Shown in pieces: positions 45,363 to 54,083 of a stretch of 64,000 bases of DNA. Where the stretch lies: positions 4,523,501 through 4,587,500 of the forward strand of contig NZ_CP089309.1 in assembly GCF_021228795.1 (NCBI RefSeq). Reading direction: 5' to 3'. How positions within the stretch are numbered: position 1 is the stretch's first letter; each line of letters begins with the position of its first letter. The notes under the pieces were generated by a model that saw only the letters and a program-made list of their open reading frames with translations, made no database searches and was not told the origin of the DNA. This stretch comes from Thiocapsa bogorovii. Its GTDB lineage: Bacteria > Pseudomonadota > Gammaproteobacteria > Chromatiales > Chromatiaceae. The translations under genes and the position numbers were made by a program.

Positions 45363-47054
45363 TCAAATGAGAATCAAGGTTGCCAGTCCCAGAAAGGCGA
45401 AAAAGCCGACGATATCGGTCACCGTGGTGAGCACCACGCCTCCCGCGAGCGCCGGGTCGATTCCGAGGCGGTGCATGAGCAGCGGGATGGCGACGCCGGA
45501 CAGGGCCGCGCACATCAGGTTCAGAAGAATGGCGACTCCGATGATGCCGCCGATGGCCCAGTTCCCGAACCAGAGGATCGCCAGGGCCGCCACGACCAAC
45601 GCCCAGAGTAGGCCGTTCAATAAGCCGATGCCGGCTTCCTTCAACAAGAGGATGCGGGTGTTCCCGCTGCCGAGCTGCCCGGTCGCGAGTCCGCGGATGA
45701 CGAGCGTCAAGGTTTGACTGCCGGCGATGCCGCCCATGCTGGCGACAATGGGCATCAGCACGGCGAGTGCGACCACCTGCTCCAAGGTGGCCTCGAACCT
45801 TCCGATGACCCAAGCGGCGAGGAAGGCCGTGACCAGATTGATGCCGAGCCAGACCGCGCGCCGCCGACTGCTGGTCCACACGGGAGCGAACATGTCGGTT
45901 TCTTCGTTCAGTCCGGCCATGCCCATCATCGAGTGCTCGGCCTGTTCGCGGATGACGTCGACCACATCGTCGATGGTGATGCGCCCGAGCAAAAGGCCGT
46001 TCTCGTCGATGACGGGGGCAGAGACCAAGTCCTGCTCTTCGAAGCGGTGGGCCACCGCGCCGCTTGGCTGGTCCACCGCCACCGGCTCGAAGTCCGTCTC
46101 CATCAGATCCGCGACCGACGCCTCGGGCAGTGCGGTCAGAACACGACGCACCCGCAGGATGCCCTGATAGTGGTTCTTGCGGTCGACCACAAAGATCTTG
46201 TCGGTGTTCGGCGGCAGGTCCTCGAACAGACGCAAATACCGCAGCAAGGCACCGATCTTGATGTTGGCACGCACCGCGATTTGGTCCATGTTCATCAGAC
46301 CGCCGGCGCTGTCTTCGGGATAAGACAGCATCGACTCCAACCGCTCGCGCTCGCGTTGGCTCAGGGCTTGGAGGATCTGCCGCCCGGTCGACTCGGGTAG
46401 ATCTTGGATCAGATCGACCAGATCGTCGGGCTCGAGCGTGCGTGCGGCATCGACCAGATCATCAAGATCCATCTCCGCGGCGAGTCGCCGACGGACCTCC
46501 TGTTGGAGGTGGCGCAAGACCTTTCCGGTGCGGTCGTTGTCGACCATGTCCCAGGCCGTGGCCCGCTCCGCCGCCGGCAAAGACTCCAGCAAACCGGCGA
46601 TGCGCGCCGGATGCAGCTTTCGAAACAGCCGAGCGATGCGCTTGAGTTTGTGCTCGTTCAGTGCGTCGAGCACCTCGCGCAGCTGGGTTTGCGGCTCGTC
46701 CTCCAGACTCGCGTCTTCGCCGGGTACGGCATCCGCCGGCAGGTCGGTGATCGGCCGCGTCTCGGCATCGAGATCGCGGAGGAGGCGGGCGCGCAACCGC
46801 GCGGGAAGATACGCCAGCACTTTCGGCTCGGCCCGTTCGTCGATCTGATGCCAGGCGGCGACCCGCTGCTCGGGCGTAAGCGCCTCGAACAGGCTTGCGA
46901 TCTTCGCGGGATGCATCGCCTTCAGGAGGCGGCGGGTACGCTTGAGCTTGTCACGCGTCACTGCTTCGCGCAGCAGATCGATCTCGGTGCGGACGACATC
47001 CGCCTTTTCGTTCTGTTGATCCGGCGGCACTGGAATGATCCGATTCAGAGGCAA
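45363..47054 (-). CDS. mgtE: Magnesium transporter MgtE with duplicated N domain
   Basis: A 563-residue Mg2+ channel. The N-terminal helical domain is present twice in register 100 residues apart (KLKRTRRLLKAMHPAKIASL at ~36 and KLKRIARLFRKLHPARIAGL at ~136), which explains the extra length over the usual ~450. Paired CBS domains (~270-395, VDRKNHYQGILRVRR, PVIDENGLLLGRITIDDV) precede five membrane segments with LMPIVASMGGIAGSQTLTLVIRGLA, the pore signature. The N/CBS region senses cytosolic Mg2+. The start is a TTG at 47054 and uncertain. Confidence 0.92.
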   Translation of the reverse strand: MPLNRIIPVPPDQQNEKADVVRTEIDLLREAVTRDKLKRTRRLLKAMHPAKIASLFEALTPEQRVAAWHQIDERAEPKVLAYLPARLRARLLRDLDAETRPITDLPADAVPGEDASLEDEPQTQLREVLDALNEHKLKRIARLFRKLHPARIAGLLESLPAAERATAWDMVDNDRTGKVLRHLQQEVRRRLAAEMDLDDLVDAARTLEPDDLVDLIQDLPESTGRQILQALSQRERERLESMLSYPEDSAGGLMNMDQIAVRANIKIGALLRYLRLFEDLPPNTDKIFVVDRKNHYQGILRVRRVLTALPEASVADLMETDFEPVAVDQPSGAVAHRFEEQDLVSAPVIDENGLLLGRITIDDVVDVIREQAEHSMMGMAGLNEETDMFAPVWTSSRRRAVWLGINLVTAFLAAWVIGRFEATLEQVVALAVLMPIVASMGGIAGSQTLTLVIRGLATGQLGSGNTRILLLKEAGIGLLNGLLWALVVAALAILWFGNWAIGGIIGVAILLNLMCAALSGVAIPLLMHRLGIDPALAGGVVLTTVTDIVGFFAFLGLATLILI

Positions 47055-47075
47055 AGGTTGGGTTCCGGATCCCTT

Positions 47076-48104
47076 TTAGGAGTTCGGCGACCGTGCCATA
47101 CGGAACCCGATGCTGCGATGATTGAAGCCGGGACCGACGCGGCAACGGTAGGCCGAGCGCATGTACCCGGCATAACCGTACCAAGAGCCGCTGCGCATGA
47201 CCCGTTTTGTGCAATCCCCCTCAAGCCACGCGCTGCCGTCGGAGGGGGCGCCTTCGAAGCCGCCGTTCCAGCAGTCTTGAGTCAGCTCGTTGACGTTGCC
47301 GTGCATGTCGAGCAAGCCCCACGGGTTCGGCGGATAGCTGCCGGTCGGCGCCGTGCGGCCGAGATTGACGTCGGTCGGTTTGCCGCAACCGGCATACTCG
47401 AAGGTGCCGTCGTAGTTGGCCTGATCGGTACTGATGCAGGTGCCGGTGCTGAAGGGCGTCGTGGTGCCGGCGCGTGCAGCGTACTCCCATTCCGCCTCGG
47501 TAGGTAGTCGGTAGCCCTTGTCGGTCAAGCGATTCAGCCAGCGCAGGTATTCCTGGATGTCGTCCCAGGAGACGTTGATCACGGGGCGATCGCCGCGGCC
47601 CCAGCCCTCGTCGGACGGATGCTTGGTGCAGCCCTGATCAAGGACGCAAGCGTCCCAATCGGCGAAGGTGACTTCGCGCTGACCGATCTCGAAAGCGGGG
47701 ACGCAGACCTCGTGCTGCGGGCCCTCGTCCGGGTCGCGCTCGGGCTCGTCGGGCGGGCTGCCCATGATGAAGCAGCCGCCGGGGATCGAGATCATGGCGA
47801 TCTCAGGGGCGAGGCTGAGCTGGAGGGTTTGTTCCGTTCCGGCGGCGACGAAGACATCTTCCTCGGCGGGATCGAAGCCGTCGCGACGGGCCTCGATGCG
47901 GTACTCGCCCGGGGGCAGATGGATCAGGAAGGTCTCTTGCGCCGTGCTCGGCGAGGTGCCTTTGCGCTCGCCGTCGACAAACAGCTGCGCGTCTCCCGGA
48001 ATGGTGAAGAGACGCACCGCGCCGGTCGTCTCCGCGGCGCCTGTCGCACCGGGTACAGGCAAGAGCGCAGCCACGCCCAAGAGCAGGATCGTTGAGTAGC
48101 GCAC
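47076..48104 (-). CDS. PEGA-domain formylglycine-generating-enzyme-like protein
   Basis: A 342-residue exported protein. A signal peptide is followed by a PEGA domain (residues ~28-98, DAQLFVDGERKGTSP and LPPGEYRIEARRDGF) and a C-terminal SUMF1/FGE-sulfatase domain (~105-340) with GGCFIMGSPPDEPERD, PVINVSWDDIQEYLRWLN, GYRLPTEAEWEYAARAGT and GFRMARS. FGE proteins oxidise Cys to formylglycine, but many bacterial members are only structural relatives. GTG is the start at 48104. mgtE lies 21 bases downstream on the same strand. Confidence 0.82.
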   Translation of the reverse strand: MRYSTILLLGVAALLPVPGATGAAETTGAVRLFTIPGDAQLFVDGERKGTSPSTAQETFLIHLPPGEYRIEARRDGFDPAEEDVFVAAGTEQTLQLSLAPEIAMISIPGGCFIMGSPPDEPERDPDEGPQHEVCVPAFEIGQREVTFADWDACVLDQGCTKHPSDEGWGRGDRPVINVSWDDIQEYLRWLNRLTDKGYRLPTEAEWEYAARAGTTTPFSTGTCISTDQANYDGTFEYAGCGKPTDVNLGRTAPTGSYPPNPWGLLDMHGNVNELTQDCWNGGFEGAPSDGSAWLEGDCTKRVMRSGSWYGYAGYMRSAYRCRVGPGFNHRSIGFRMARSPNS

Positions 48105-48269
48105 GGGATGGATCCCTCGTGTTCGGGTTGGGGGGATTGATCACGGTGGTGGACCGCCGGCGAACCGGACTGCGCGGCATCACGACGGACGGATTCTAAA
48201 CCGCGCGTCTTCTCGCGTCTGTGCCTGTGCGATAATCCGGCGCGATTATCGATCTTCCCATCAGTCCGG

Positions 48270-49196
48270 ATGACGATTGGCGATATGAGCTTTCCCGAGG
48301 TCAAGACCGGCAGCCGGCGTTCGCCGTCCTGGCGCGAGCGTCTGCATGCCTACCTGTTGCTGGTGCGTCTGCACCGCCCGATCGGCATCTTTCTTTTGAT
48401 GTGGCCGGCGCTTTGGGCCTTGTGGCTGGCCGGGGACGGTCAGCCGCCTTGGCAGGTGGTCACGGTCTTCGTACTCGGGGTCGTGTTGATGCGCTCCGCG
48501 GGATGTGCGATCAACGATTTCGCGGATCGGGATTTCGACGGGCATGTCGCGCGCACCCGCGAACGGCCGTTGGCGACCGGAGTCGTCTCTCCGCAAGAGG
48601 CGGTGGCGGTCTTCGTGATTCTGTCTCTCGTCGCGTTCGGGCTGGTGCTTTTCATGAACTGGCAGACGGTGGCGCTGTCGGTGGTCGCGGCCCTGCTGAC
48701 CCTGATCTATCCTTTCATGAAGCGCTTCACGCACGTGCCTCAGTTGTTCTTGGGCGCGGCTTTCGGTTGGGCGATCCCGATGGCGTTCACGGCCGTGACC
48801 GGAGCGATCCCGGGGTACGCTTGGCTGTTGTTCGTCGCGACCCTGATTTGGGCGCTGATCTACGATACTCAGTACGCCATGGTCGATCGCGAGGACGATC
48901 TGAAGATCGGGATCAAGTCGACCGCGATCCTCTTCGGCGAAAGGGATCGCCTGGTCATCGGGCTTCTGCAGGTCCTGATGCTGGGTCTATTGGCCTGGAT
49001 CGGACTGCTGGCTGAACGTGGGCTTTTCTTCTTCGGCGGCCTTGCGGTCGCGTCTGGGCTCGCGCTCTATCAACAGGTGTTGATTCGAGAGCGAGCTCCG
49101 GCGCCCTGTTTCAAGGCATTCCTGAACAACAACTACTTCGGCATGGCGATCTTTGTCGGGATCGTGCTCGATTATGCCCTTGCCGGCGTTGCCTGA
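48270..49196 (+). CDS. ubiA: 4-hydroxybenzoate polyprenyltransferase UbiA
   Basis: A 308-residue membrane prenyltransferase of ubiquinone biosynthesis. Both Asp-rich motifs are present, NDFADRDFDGHVARTRERPL and YDTQYAMVDREDDLKIG, with about eight hydrophobic segments. RLHRPIGIFLLMWPALWALW is the family N-terminus. The start is ATG 48270; ATG 48285 (MSFPEV) is an in-frame alternative, and neither has a strong ribosome binding site. Length is near the usual 290. Confidence 0.95.
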   Translation: MTIGDMSFPEVKTGSRRSPSWRERLHAYLLLVRLHRPIGIFLLMWPALWALWLAGDGQPPWQVVTVFVLGVVLMRSAGCAINDFADRDFDGHVARTRERPLATGVVSPQEAVAVFVILSLVAFGLVLFMNWQTVALSVVAALLTLIYPFMKRFTHVPQLFLGAAFGWAIPMAFTAVTGAIPGYAWLLFVATLIWALIYDTQYAMVDREDDLKIGIKSTAILFGERDRLVIGLLQVLMLGLLAWIGLLAERGLFFFGGLAVASGLALYQQVLIRERAPAPCFKAFLNNNYFGMAIFVGIVLDYALAGVA

Positions 49197-49243
49197 TTCG
49201 GTTCGACGGCTCCGGTCCGACGGCTCCGGGTCGGCCGCGAAGA

Positions 49244-49783
49244 TCAGGGTACGGGATGGGTGAAATGCGGCTCGTCCTCGATCACCCGTGCCTCGGCGTT
49301 CGGGAAGCGCGCGACGACCCAATCCGGCAGCTTGGCCTGGTTGGCGTGATAGAGGGCATCGGACTCCACAATGATCAAGACGAGCACGGTGACCATCACC
49401 GGGAGGATACCGACGCCGATCACCAGTGCCCACACCGCCTCCTTCATCATCCCTCCGTAAGTGTATCCGACCCACCCGAGCACGACCGCGGTGAGGAGCA
49501 CGCTGAGCATCACCAGAAAGATCCGGCTGCGTTTCGCGCAGACCTGCCAGTGACACATGACATACCAGGCGTCGCGGCCGATGCCGCGCTTCGCGCGCCA
49601 AAGCGTGAAGCCGAGGATGCTGAAGGAGATCGCCGGGATGATGGCCATCACCCAGGGAAAGCTCCCGGCTAAGCCGCCCATCGCGACCGCGAGCAGGATG
49701 TGGTTGGCGATCAGGTTGGTCAGAAACAGTTCGTGGGGGATGTTGGCCTTTTTGATTTGATCGGGGCTGATTTCGAAGCGCAT
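49244..49783 (-). CDS. Uncharacterised four-span membrane protein
   Basis: A 179-residue protein. A short hydrophilic N-terminus MRFEISPDQIKKANIPHELF precedes four predicted membrane segments (~25-42, ~46-62, ~90-110, ~120-142) and a cytoplasmic tail ending EPHFTHPVP. I recognise no domain. It is convergent with ubiA and lies upstream of nothing on its own strand. Alternative upstream starts extend to 49861, but ATG 49783 gives a compact start. Confidence 0.65.
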   Translation of the reverse strand: MRFEISPDQIKKANIPHELFLTNLIANHILLAVAMGGLAGSFPWVMAIIPAISFSILGFTLWRAKRGIGRDAWYVMCHWQVCAKRSRIFLVMLSVLLTAVVLGWVGYTYGGMMKEAVWALVIGVGILPVMVTVLVLIIVESDALYHANQAKLPDWVVARFPNAEARVIEDEPHFTHPVP

Positions 49784-49957
49784 GAGACGGGTGACCTGTT
49801 CGACGGCTCGTTTGAAAGGATCGGGTGCGCCTATCCGGTGAGATGAGCCCCCGATGCACATGGACTGGCTGCGGTTGTTCAGTCGCTAAAGCGGTGGAAA
49901 CCCTGTTTCGGTGTTGCTGACGATGCTTGCTGTCGAGGCCGCATGATCGACCTCTTT

Positions 49958-50707
49958 TCAGGCGGGCTGGATGGAGCACATCGGGCATTGCGGATCCGAA
50001 GGCAAGCGCAGGCTACGCCATTGCATGAGCGCTGCATCGAGCAACAGAAGGCGCCCGAACAAGGGCTCGCCGAGTCCGATCAGGATCTTGATTGCCTCGG
50101 TTGCTTGGATACTGCCGATGATGCCGACCACAGGGGCCAGCACGCCGTTGGCCGAGCAGGTCTCGTCGATGCCGCCGTCGCGCGGATAGAGACACTCGTA
50201 GCAGGGTCCGCCGGGTTGACCGGAGAAGGCCGTGACTTGGCCCTCGAGCCTGATCGCGGCGCCGCTGACCAACGGGATCCCTGCAGCAACGCAGGCTGCA
50301 TTGACGGCAAATCGCGTCTGGAAGTTGTCGCAGCAATCGAGTACGAGATCCACGTCGGCGACGATGTCCGGGAGCGTCTCTTCGACGAGACTGCGTTTGA
50401 CGGTGACCAACTCCACGTCCGGGTTGATCGCGGTGAGTGCGGTGCGGGCAGACTCTGCCTTGGGCCGTCCGATCTGTGCGGTAGAGTGGATAATCTGTCG
50501 CTGTAGGTTGGACAGATCCACCGCATCGAAATCCGCCAGCACGAGCCGACCGACACCGGCAGCGGCCAAATACATCGCGACGGGAGAGCCCAGTCCTCCC
50601 AGTCCGACCACCAGTACCCTGGACGCCCGGAGTCGCTCCTGACCCTCGATTCCGACATCAGGCAGCAGGATCTGGCGGCTGTAGCGCAGGAGCTCGGCGT
50701 CGGTCAT
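49958..50707 (-). CDS. moeB: Molybdopterin-synthase/ThiS adenylyltransferase (MoeB/ThiF)
   Basis: A 249-residue E1-like adenylyltransferase. It shows RYSRQILLPDVGIEGQERL, the nucleotide-binding VLVVGLGGLGSPVAMYLAAA, DFDAVDLSNLQRQ, and two Cys pairs (CYEC and CPMC) that bind zinc. It activates the C-terminal Gly of MoaD or ThiS by adenylation; sequence alone does not separate the two roles. In many relatives it directly follows prmC. Here prmC is ~2.4 kb away on the same strand. Confidence 0.93.
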   Translation of the reverse strand: MTDAELLRYSRQILLPDVGIEGQERLRASRVLVVGLGGLGSPVAMYLAAAGVGRLVLADFDAVDLSNLQRQIIHSTAQIGRPKAESARTALTAINPDVELVTVKRSLVEETLPDIVADVDLVLDCCDNFQTRFAVNAACVAAGIPLVSGAAIRLEGQVTAFSGQPGGPCYECLYPRDGGIDETCSANGVLAPVVGIIGSIQATEAIKILIGLGEPLFGRLLLLDAALMQWRSLRLPSDPQCPMCSIQPA

Positions 50708-50904
50708 TCCGAGGGGCCGGCTCCGAACCCCGGGCCACTGGCCACCAGCTGCCGGCCGGGGTCGGCATGGACCTGCTGCCGGCCGAGGAGTCCCGTGCGG
50801 ACCGCGCGCTGACGGGCGATCAAGCCGCTCGCCTCGGGTGCGACGCGCTCGGTGGCGGATGTCGGTGTGCTGGCCGCGGTCAACATGCTGGAGGAGGCTG
50901 GAGG

Positions 50905-51315
50905 CTACAAATACCGCCGCCAATGCTCCGGTCGATCGTCCCGACATCCGTGCTCGATGAGCTCGTAACGCTTGGCGAACACCTTCTTCGTGCAGTTGCT
51001 TTCTCCGCCGGGACAGCCGCAGTTGGCGCGCAAGGTATCTTCCGTGTAGTAATAGAGCGCGCGTTTGACACGGTAAATCAGACGGTTGTCGATATGCAGG
51101 CCCAGCTCGGTCAGGGCCTCTTCGATCTCTTGGAGTCGGGTGACGAGCACGTCGTAGGTGACCCTGAGAAGGATCGGTGCGACGGGGTCCGTGCCGAGGA
51201 TGCCGTCCACATCCTTCAGGAACCGTGCGGCGGTCGCCGCCTGATGCGGATCCGGATGGATCTCCTGGAAGGGGATCTCGCGGGACTTGATGCGGTCGGC
51301 GTCTGAGATGTGCAT
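50905..51315 (-). CDS. Uncharacterised 136-residue Cys-containing protein
   Basis: I do not recognise this protein. It is soluble, mostly helical in pattern, and has a C-terminal cluster of cysteines (NCGCPGGESNCTKK and EHGCRDD) that could bind metal or an Fe-S centre. YRVKRALYYYTEDTLRANC precedes the cluster. It lies between moeB and the divergent acyltransferase gene, in the stretch that separates moeB from prmC. Confidence 0.6.
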   Translation of the reverse strand: MHISDADRIKSREIPFQEIHPDPHQAATAARFLKDVDGILGTDPVAPILLRVTYDVLVTRLQEIEEALTELGLHIDNRLIYRVKRALYYYTEDTLRANCGCPGGESNCTKKVFAKRYELIEHGCRDDRPEHWRRYL

Positions 51316-51385
51316 GGTATCCTTATGCTAATCGCGGCATCGGAATTCTCAAAGCAGAATCCTGCCGGATCCAAGGTAACCCGTC

Positions 51386-52216
51386 ATGGGGCAGCGCATG
51401 ACCGAAAGAGACCTTCCCGAAGCAGACGTCGCGCTCCGGCAGGGGCCGAGTCCCGAGCAACCGGACTCATCCGACCGAGACGCTCGCGTCTCGACTCCGA
51501 TCGGTCTCGGTATCCGGCTGCGCAGTATTTTCTTCTTCGTGTTGTACAACCTGATGGGGATCGTTCACAGCCTAGCATCCGTCGCTGTGGCCCCTTTCCA
51601 AACTTTCGAGCAGCGCTACCGGTTCGTCAACCTCTGGACGCGGGCGACCATGTGGCTGCTGCATCAGCTCAACGGTGTCGAGATCGAGGTCAGCGGGTTC
51701 GAAAATCTCCCTCGGGGCGAGCCGGTGGTGGTCTTGGCCAATCACCAAAGTCAGTGGGAGACCTTCTACCTCCAGTTGCTTCTCACGCCACAGGCGACGG
51801 TGCTCAAGCGCGAGCTGCTTTGGGTGCCTTTCTTCGGTTGGGCGCTCGTCCTGCTGCGGCCGATCGCAATCGACCGAGGCCAGCCGGGGCAGGCATTGAA
51901 GACCATCTTGCGGGTGGGGCAGGAGCGGCTCGACCAGGGGATCAGCGTCGTTATCTACCCGGAAGGCACCCGTCAACCACCCGGTCATGTGGCGCGATTC
52001 AACGCCGGAGGGGCGATGTTGGCCTGTCGTGCCGGGCGACAGGTCGTTCCGATTGCCCACAATGCCGGTGACTGCTGGCCCGCCCGATCCCTGTGGCGTT
52101 TCCCCGGCAAGATCCGCGTTGTCATCGGCGAGCCCATCGATTGCGCGGGCAAGACTCCGAAAGCGGTCAACGAGGAGGCGGAGGACTGGATTCGTGCGAC
52201 GCTCCAGCGCCCTTGA
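51386..52216 (+). CDS. 1-acyl-sn-glycerol-3-phosphate acyltransferase (PlsC-like)
   Basis: A 276-residue lysophospholipid acyltransferase. One N-terminal membrane segment (SIFFFVLYNLMGIVHSLASV) precedes the acyltransferase motifs: NHQSQWET (motif I, with Glu rather than Asp after the His box), LLRPIAIDRG, YPEGTRQPPG (motif III) and PIAHNAG. It should make phosphatidic acid from lysophosphatidic acid. The start is ATG 51386; ATG 51398 is an alternative. It converges on a small minus-strand gene across a strong shared hairpin. Confidence 0.9.
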   Translation: MGQRMTERDLPEADVALRQGPSPEQPDSSDRDARVSTPIGLGIRLRSIFFFVLYNLMGIVHSLASVAVAPFQTFEQRYRFVNLWTRATMWLLHQLNGVEIEVSGFENLPRGEPVVVLANHQSQWETFYLQLLLTPQATVLKRELLWVPFFGWALVLLRPIAIDRGQPGQALKTILRVGQERLDQGISVVIYPEGTRQPPGHVARFNAGGAMLACRAGRQVVPIAHNAGDCWPARSLWRFPGKIRVVIGEPIDCAGKTPKAVNEEAEDWIRATLQRP

Positions 52217-52240
52217 GGGGCGCGCCGTCGCCGCACAGAT

Positions 52241-52274
52241 CAAAAAGGCCGGGTTGCTGGAAAGCAACCCGGCC
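52241..52274 (-). terminator. Strong intrinsic terminator between convergent genes
   Basis: GGCCGGGTTGCT and AGCAACCCGGCC form a perfect 12-bp stem with a 4-base loop. On the minus strand it is followed by TTTTTG, so it terminates the gene at 52299-52688. On the plus strand a TGTCTT tail could also stop the acyltransferase transcript. Confidence 0.92.
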
Positions 52275-52298
52275 TGTCTTGTCGAAGACGCGACGCGG

Positions 52299-52688
52299 TC
52301 AGTTCGCGACCGATCCGCGCCCCTCGACGACCGCAGCGTAGTAGGCGCTGTTCTCCAAGAGCTCGATGATGCGCGGATCCGCCAAGGCGTGGGCGATCTG
52401 CTCCAACTCGGCACTTGCGAACCCACCGCACGGCGTGGCGTCGTCCCGGATGCAGGTCTCCGCCACGACCTCGTCGGATCCCTCGTGCAGCCGCGCCAGC
52501 ATGTGCTCCGCCATAAGCTCGGCGGCGATCCGCCGCTGCTGCTGATACCAGTCGTGACCGGCCTGAGTCGCGAAGCTGCGTTCGTTCTCGAAACTGCCGT
52601 CGAGGTCGACTGCAAGAGGCGGGGTGTCGGCGATCACTGCGGTGGATCCCATCAATGTCGTGATCAGGAGGATCGAGGTTGCTTTCAT
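52299..52688 (-). CDS. Small exported protein of unknown function
   Basis: A 129-residue protein with a clear signal peptide (MKATSILLITTLMGSTAVIA-DTPP). The mature part is ~108 residues, helical and acidic, with one cysteine pair (ETCIRDDATPCGG). Near the C-terminus it has ELLENSAYYAAVVEGRGSVAN. No family is recognised. It is terminated by the hairpin at 52241-52274. Confidence 0.7.
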   Translation of the reverse strand: MKATSILLITTLMGSTAVIADTPPLAVDLDGSFENERSFATQAGHDWYQQQRRIAAELMAEHMLARLHEGSDEVVAETCIRDDATPCGGFASAELEQIAHALADPRIIELLENSAYYAAVVEGRGSVAN

Positions 52689-52792
52689 GAGTCATTGGTC
52701 TGTCAGAAAATAATTGAATTCTAATATACTGGCGATTAAAGCCGGATTCAAGGCGTCGGGAAATGGGCAGACCGTTGGCTTCCGGCCTCCGG

Positions 52793-52911
52793 CGCTCAGC
52801 TCTCAGCGCTCAGCTCTCAGCTCTCAGCTCTCAGCTCTCAGCTCTCAGCTCTCAGCTCTCAGCGCTCAGCTCTCAGCTCTCAGCTCTCAGCTCTCAGCTC
52901 ACAGCTCTCGG
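52793..52911. repeat. Heptanucleotide tandem repeat array (AGCTCTC)
   Basis: About sixteen copies of a 7-bp unit (AGCTCTC, with a few AGCGCTC variants) run without interruption. Because 7 is not a multiple of 3, every frame reads the same heptapeptide SALSSQL. Comparable arrays are often seen beside four-helix-bundle protein genes, but none is present here. Copy number is likely to vary. Confidence 0.95.
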
Positions 52912-52994
52912 CGAGAGGCTATGGGTGGCCGTTTTCTGCAACAGGGCTCCAACGCGCCTTAAGCGTTGCAATCCACCAGCATCGGGCAGTGCAG

Positions 52995-53115
52995 CTACGG
53001 CTTCGGATGCATGTCGAACATCGGCTCGCGGATGAAGCGATCGATCGACTCGTCAAAACCTTTGGCCCACGCGGTAAGTCCCTGACGGAGTTCCGGGAGC
53101 TGTGAACTGGAAGCC
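52995..53115 (-). other. Possible decayed C-terminal coding fragment
   Basis: On the minus strand this stretch reads ELRQGLTAWAKGFDESIDRF followed by IREPMFDMHPKP and a stop. It has a protein-like composition but no start codon or upstream continuation. It may be what remains of a gene between prmC and the tandem array. Confidence 0.3.
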
Positions 53116-53126
53116 GGCGGCCACGA

Positions 53127-54083
53127 TCACGCGCGTGCGAGGGTCAGGCGGTCGTGGCCGGCGAGGTCGGTGCGGGTGCTCGATGCCTTTAGACCGGCGT
53201 CGGCGAGGATTCGGCGGATAGCACTGCCTTGGTCGTAGCCGTGCTCGAGGATCAGCCATCCGTGGGGGCGCAGGCAGCGGCATGCGTCGGCCGCGATCGC
53301 CCGGTAGGCATCCAAGCCGTCGCCGCCCGGGGTGAGTGCCTCGCGTGGTTCGAATCGCAGATCGCCGCGGGCGAGGTGCGGATCCCTGGCTGCGACATAG
53401 GGCGGGTTGCTCACGATGGCATCCAGGCTGCCGGGCGCGAATGCCTCCGACCAGTGTGCCCTGAGCAGGGTCACGTTTCGCAGAGCCGTCCGGAGGAGGT
53501 TCTCGCGCGCGACCTCGAGCGCGGCGGACGAGCGATCGGTCGCGAAGAGATGCCATGCCGGTCGCTCGGTGGCCAAGGCGGCAGCGATGGCGCCGCTGCC
53601 GGTGCCGAGGTCGGCGACCTGTAGCGGTGCGTCGGCGAGGAGAGACGCGAGCGCGGTCTCGACCAGGAGCTCGGTCTCCGGGCGCGGGATCAGGGTCGCG
53701 GGCGTGACGTAGAGCTCCAGGCTCCAGAACTCCTGGCGACCGCGGATGTAGGCGATGGGTTCGCCGGCCAAGCGGCGTCCGAGCAGCGCGTCGAAGCGGG
53801 CGTAGTCGTGAGGTGCGAGCGGATGGTCGGGCCAGGCGAAGAGACGCGTCCTCGGCCAGCCCGTCGCTTCGCTCAAGAGCAGCTCGGCTTCCAAGCGGGG
53901 AGCACCTTCGCAGTGGGTTGCGAGCGCCGATGTTGCCTCCCTCAGGACGGTGTCGATGCTGAGCTCGACCGCGCGCGCTGGCCCGCCGGGTCCTGTCGTC
54001 GACTCCGAGCCAAGCCTGTCGGAGTCAGCGGTTTCCGAACCGTTCCGCTGTGATGCGGCCCCGTGCGATCCGGTTTCAGCCAT
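53127..54083 (-). CDS. prmC: Peptide chain release factor N5-glutamine methyltransferase
   Basis: A 318-residue methyltransferase that modifies the GGQ glutamine of release factors. The helical N-domain ([20 protein letters not shown]) precedes the SAM core: [36 protein letters not shown] and the catalytic NPPY in [11 protein letters not shown]. About 35 low-complexity residues precede the conserved region, so an internal start near [12 protein letters not shown] is possible. It overlaps the end of prfA by eight bases in a hemA-prfA-prmC operon. Confidence 0.95.
   Translation of the reverse strand: MAETGSHGAASQRNGSETADSDRLGSESTTGPGGPARAVELSIDTVLREATSALATHCEGAPRLEAELLLSEATGWPRTRLFAWPDHPLAPHDYARFDALLGRRLAGEPIAYIRGRQEFWSLELYVTPATLIPRPETELLVETALASLLADAPLQVADLGTGSGAIAAALATERPAWHLFATDRSSAALEVARENLLRTALRNVTLLRAHWSEAFAPGSLDAIVSNPPYVAARDPHLARGDLRFEPREALTPGGDGLDAYRAIAADACRCLRPHGWLILEHGYDQGSAIRRILADAGLKASSTRTDLAGHDRLTLARA

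Noticed and set aside
48196-48212. A TAAACCGCG sequence upstream of ubiA
   Set aside because: It matches one module end, but no facing CGCGGTTTA lies within 100 bases, so it is not called as an element.
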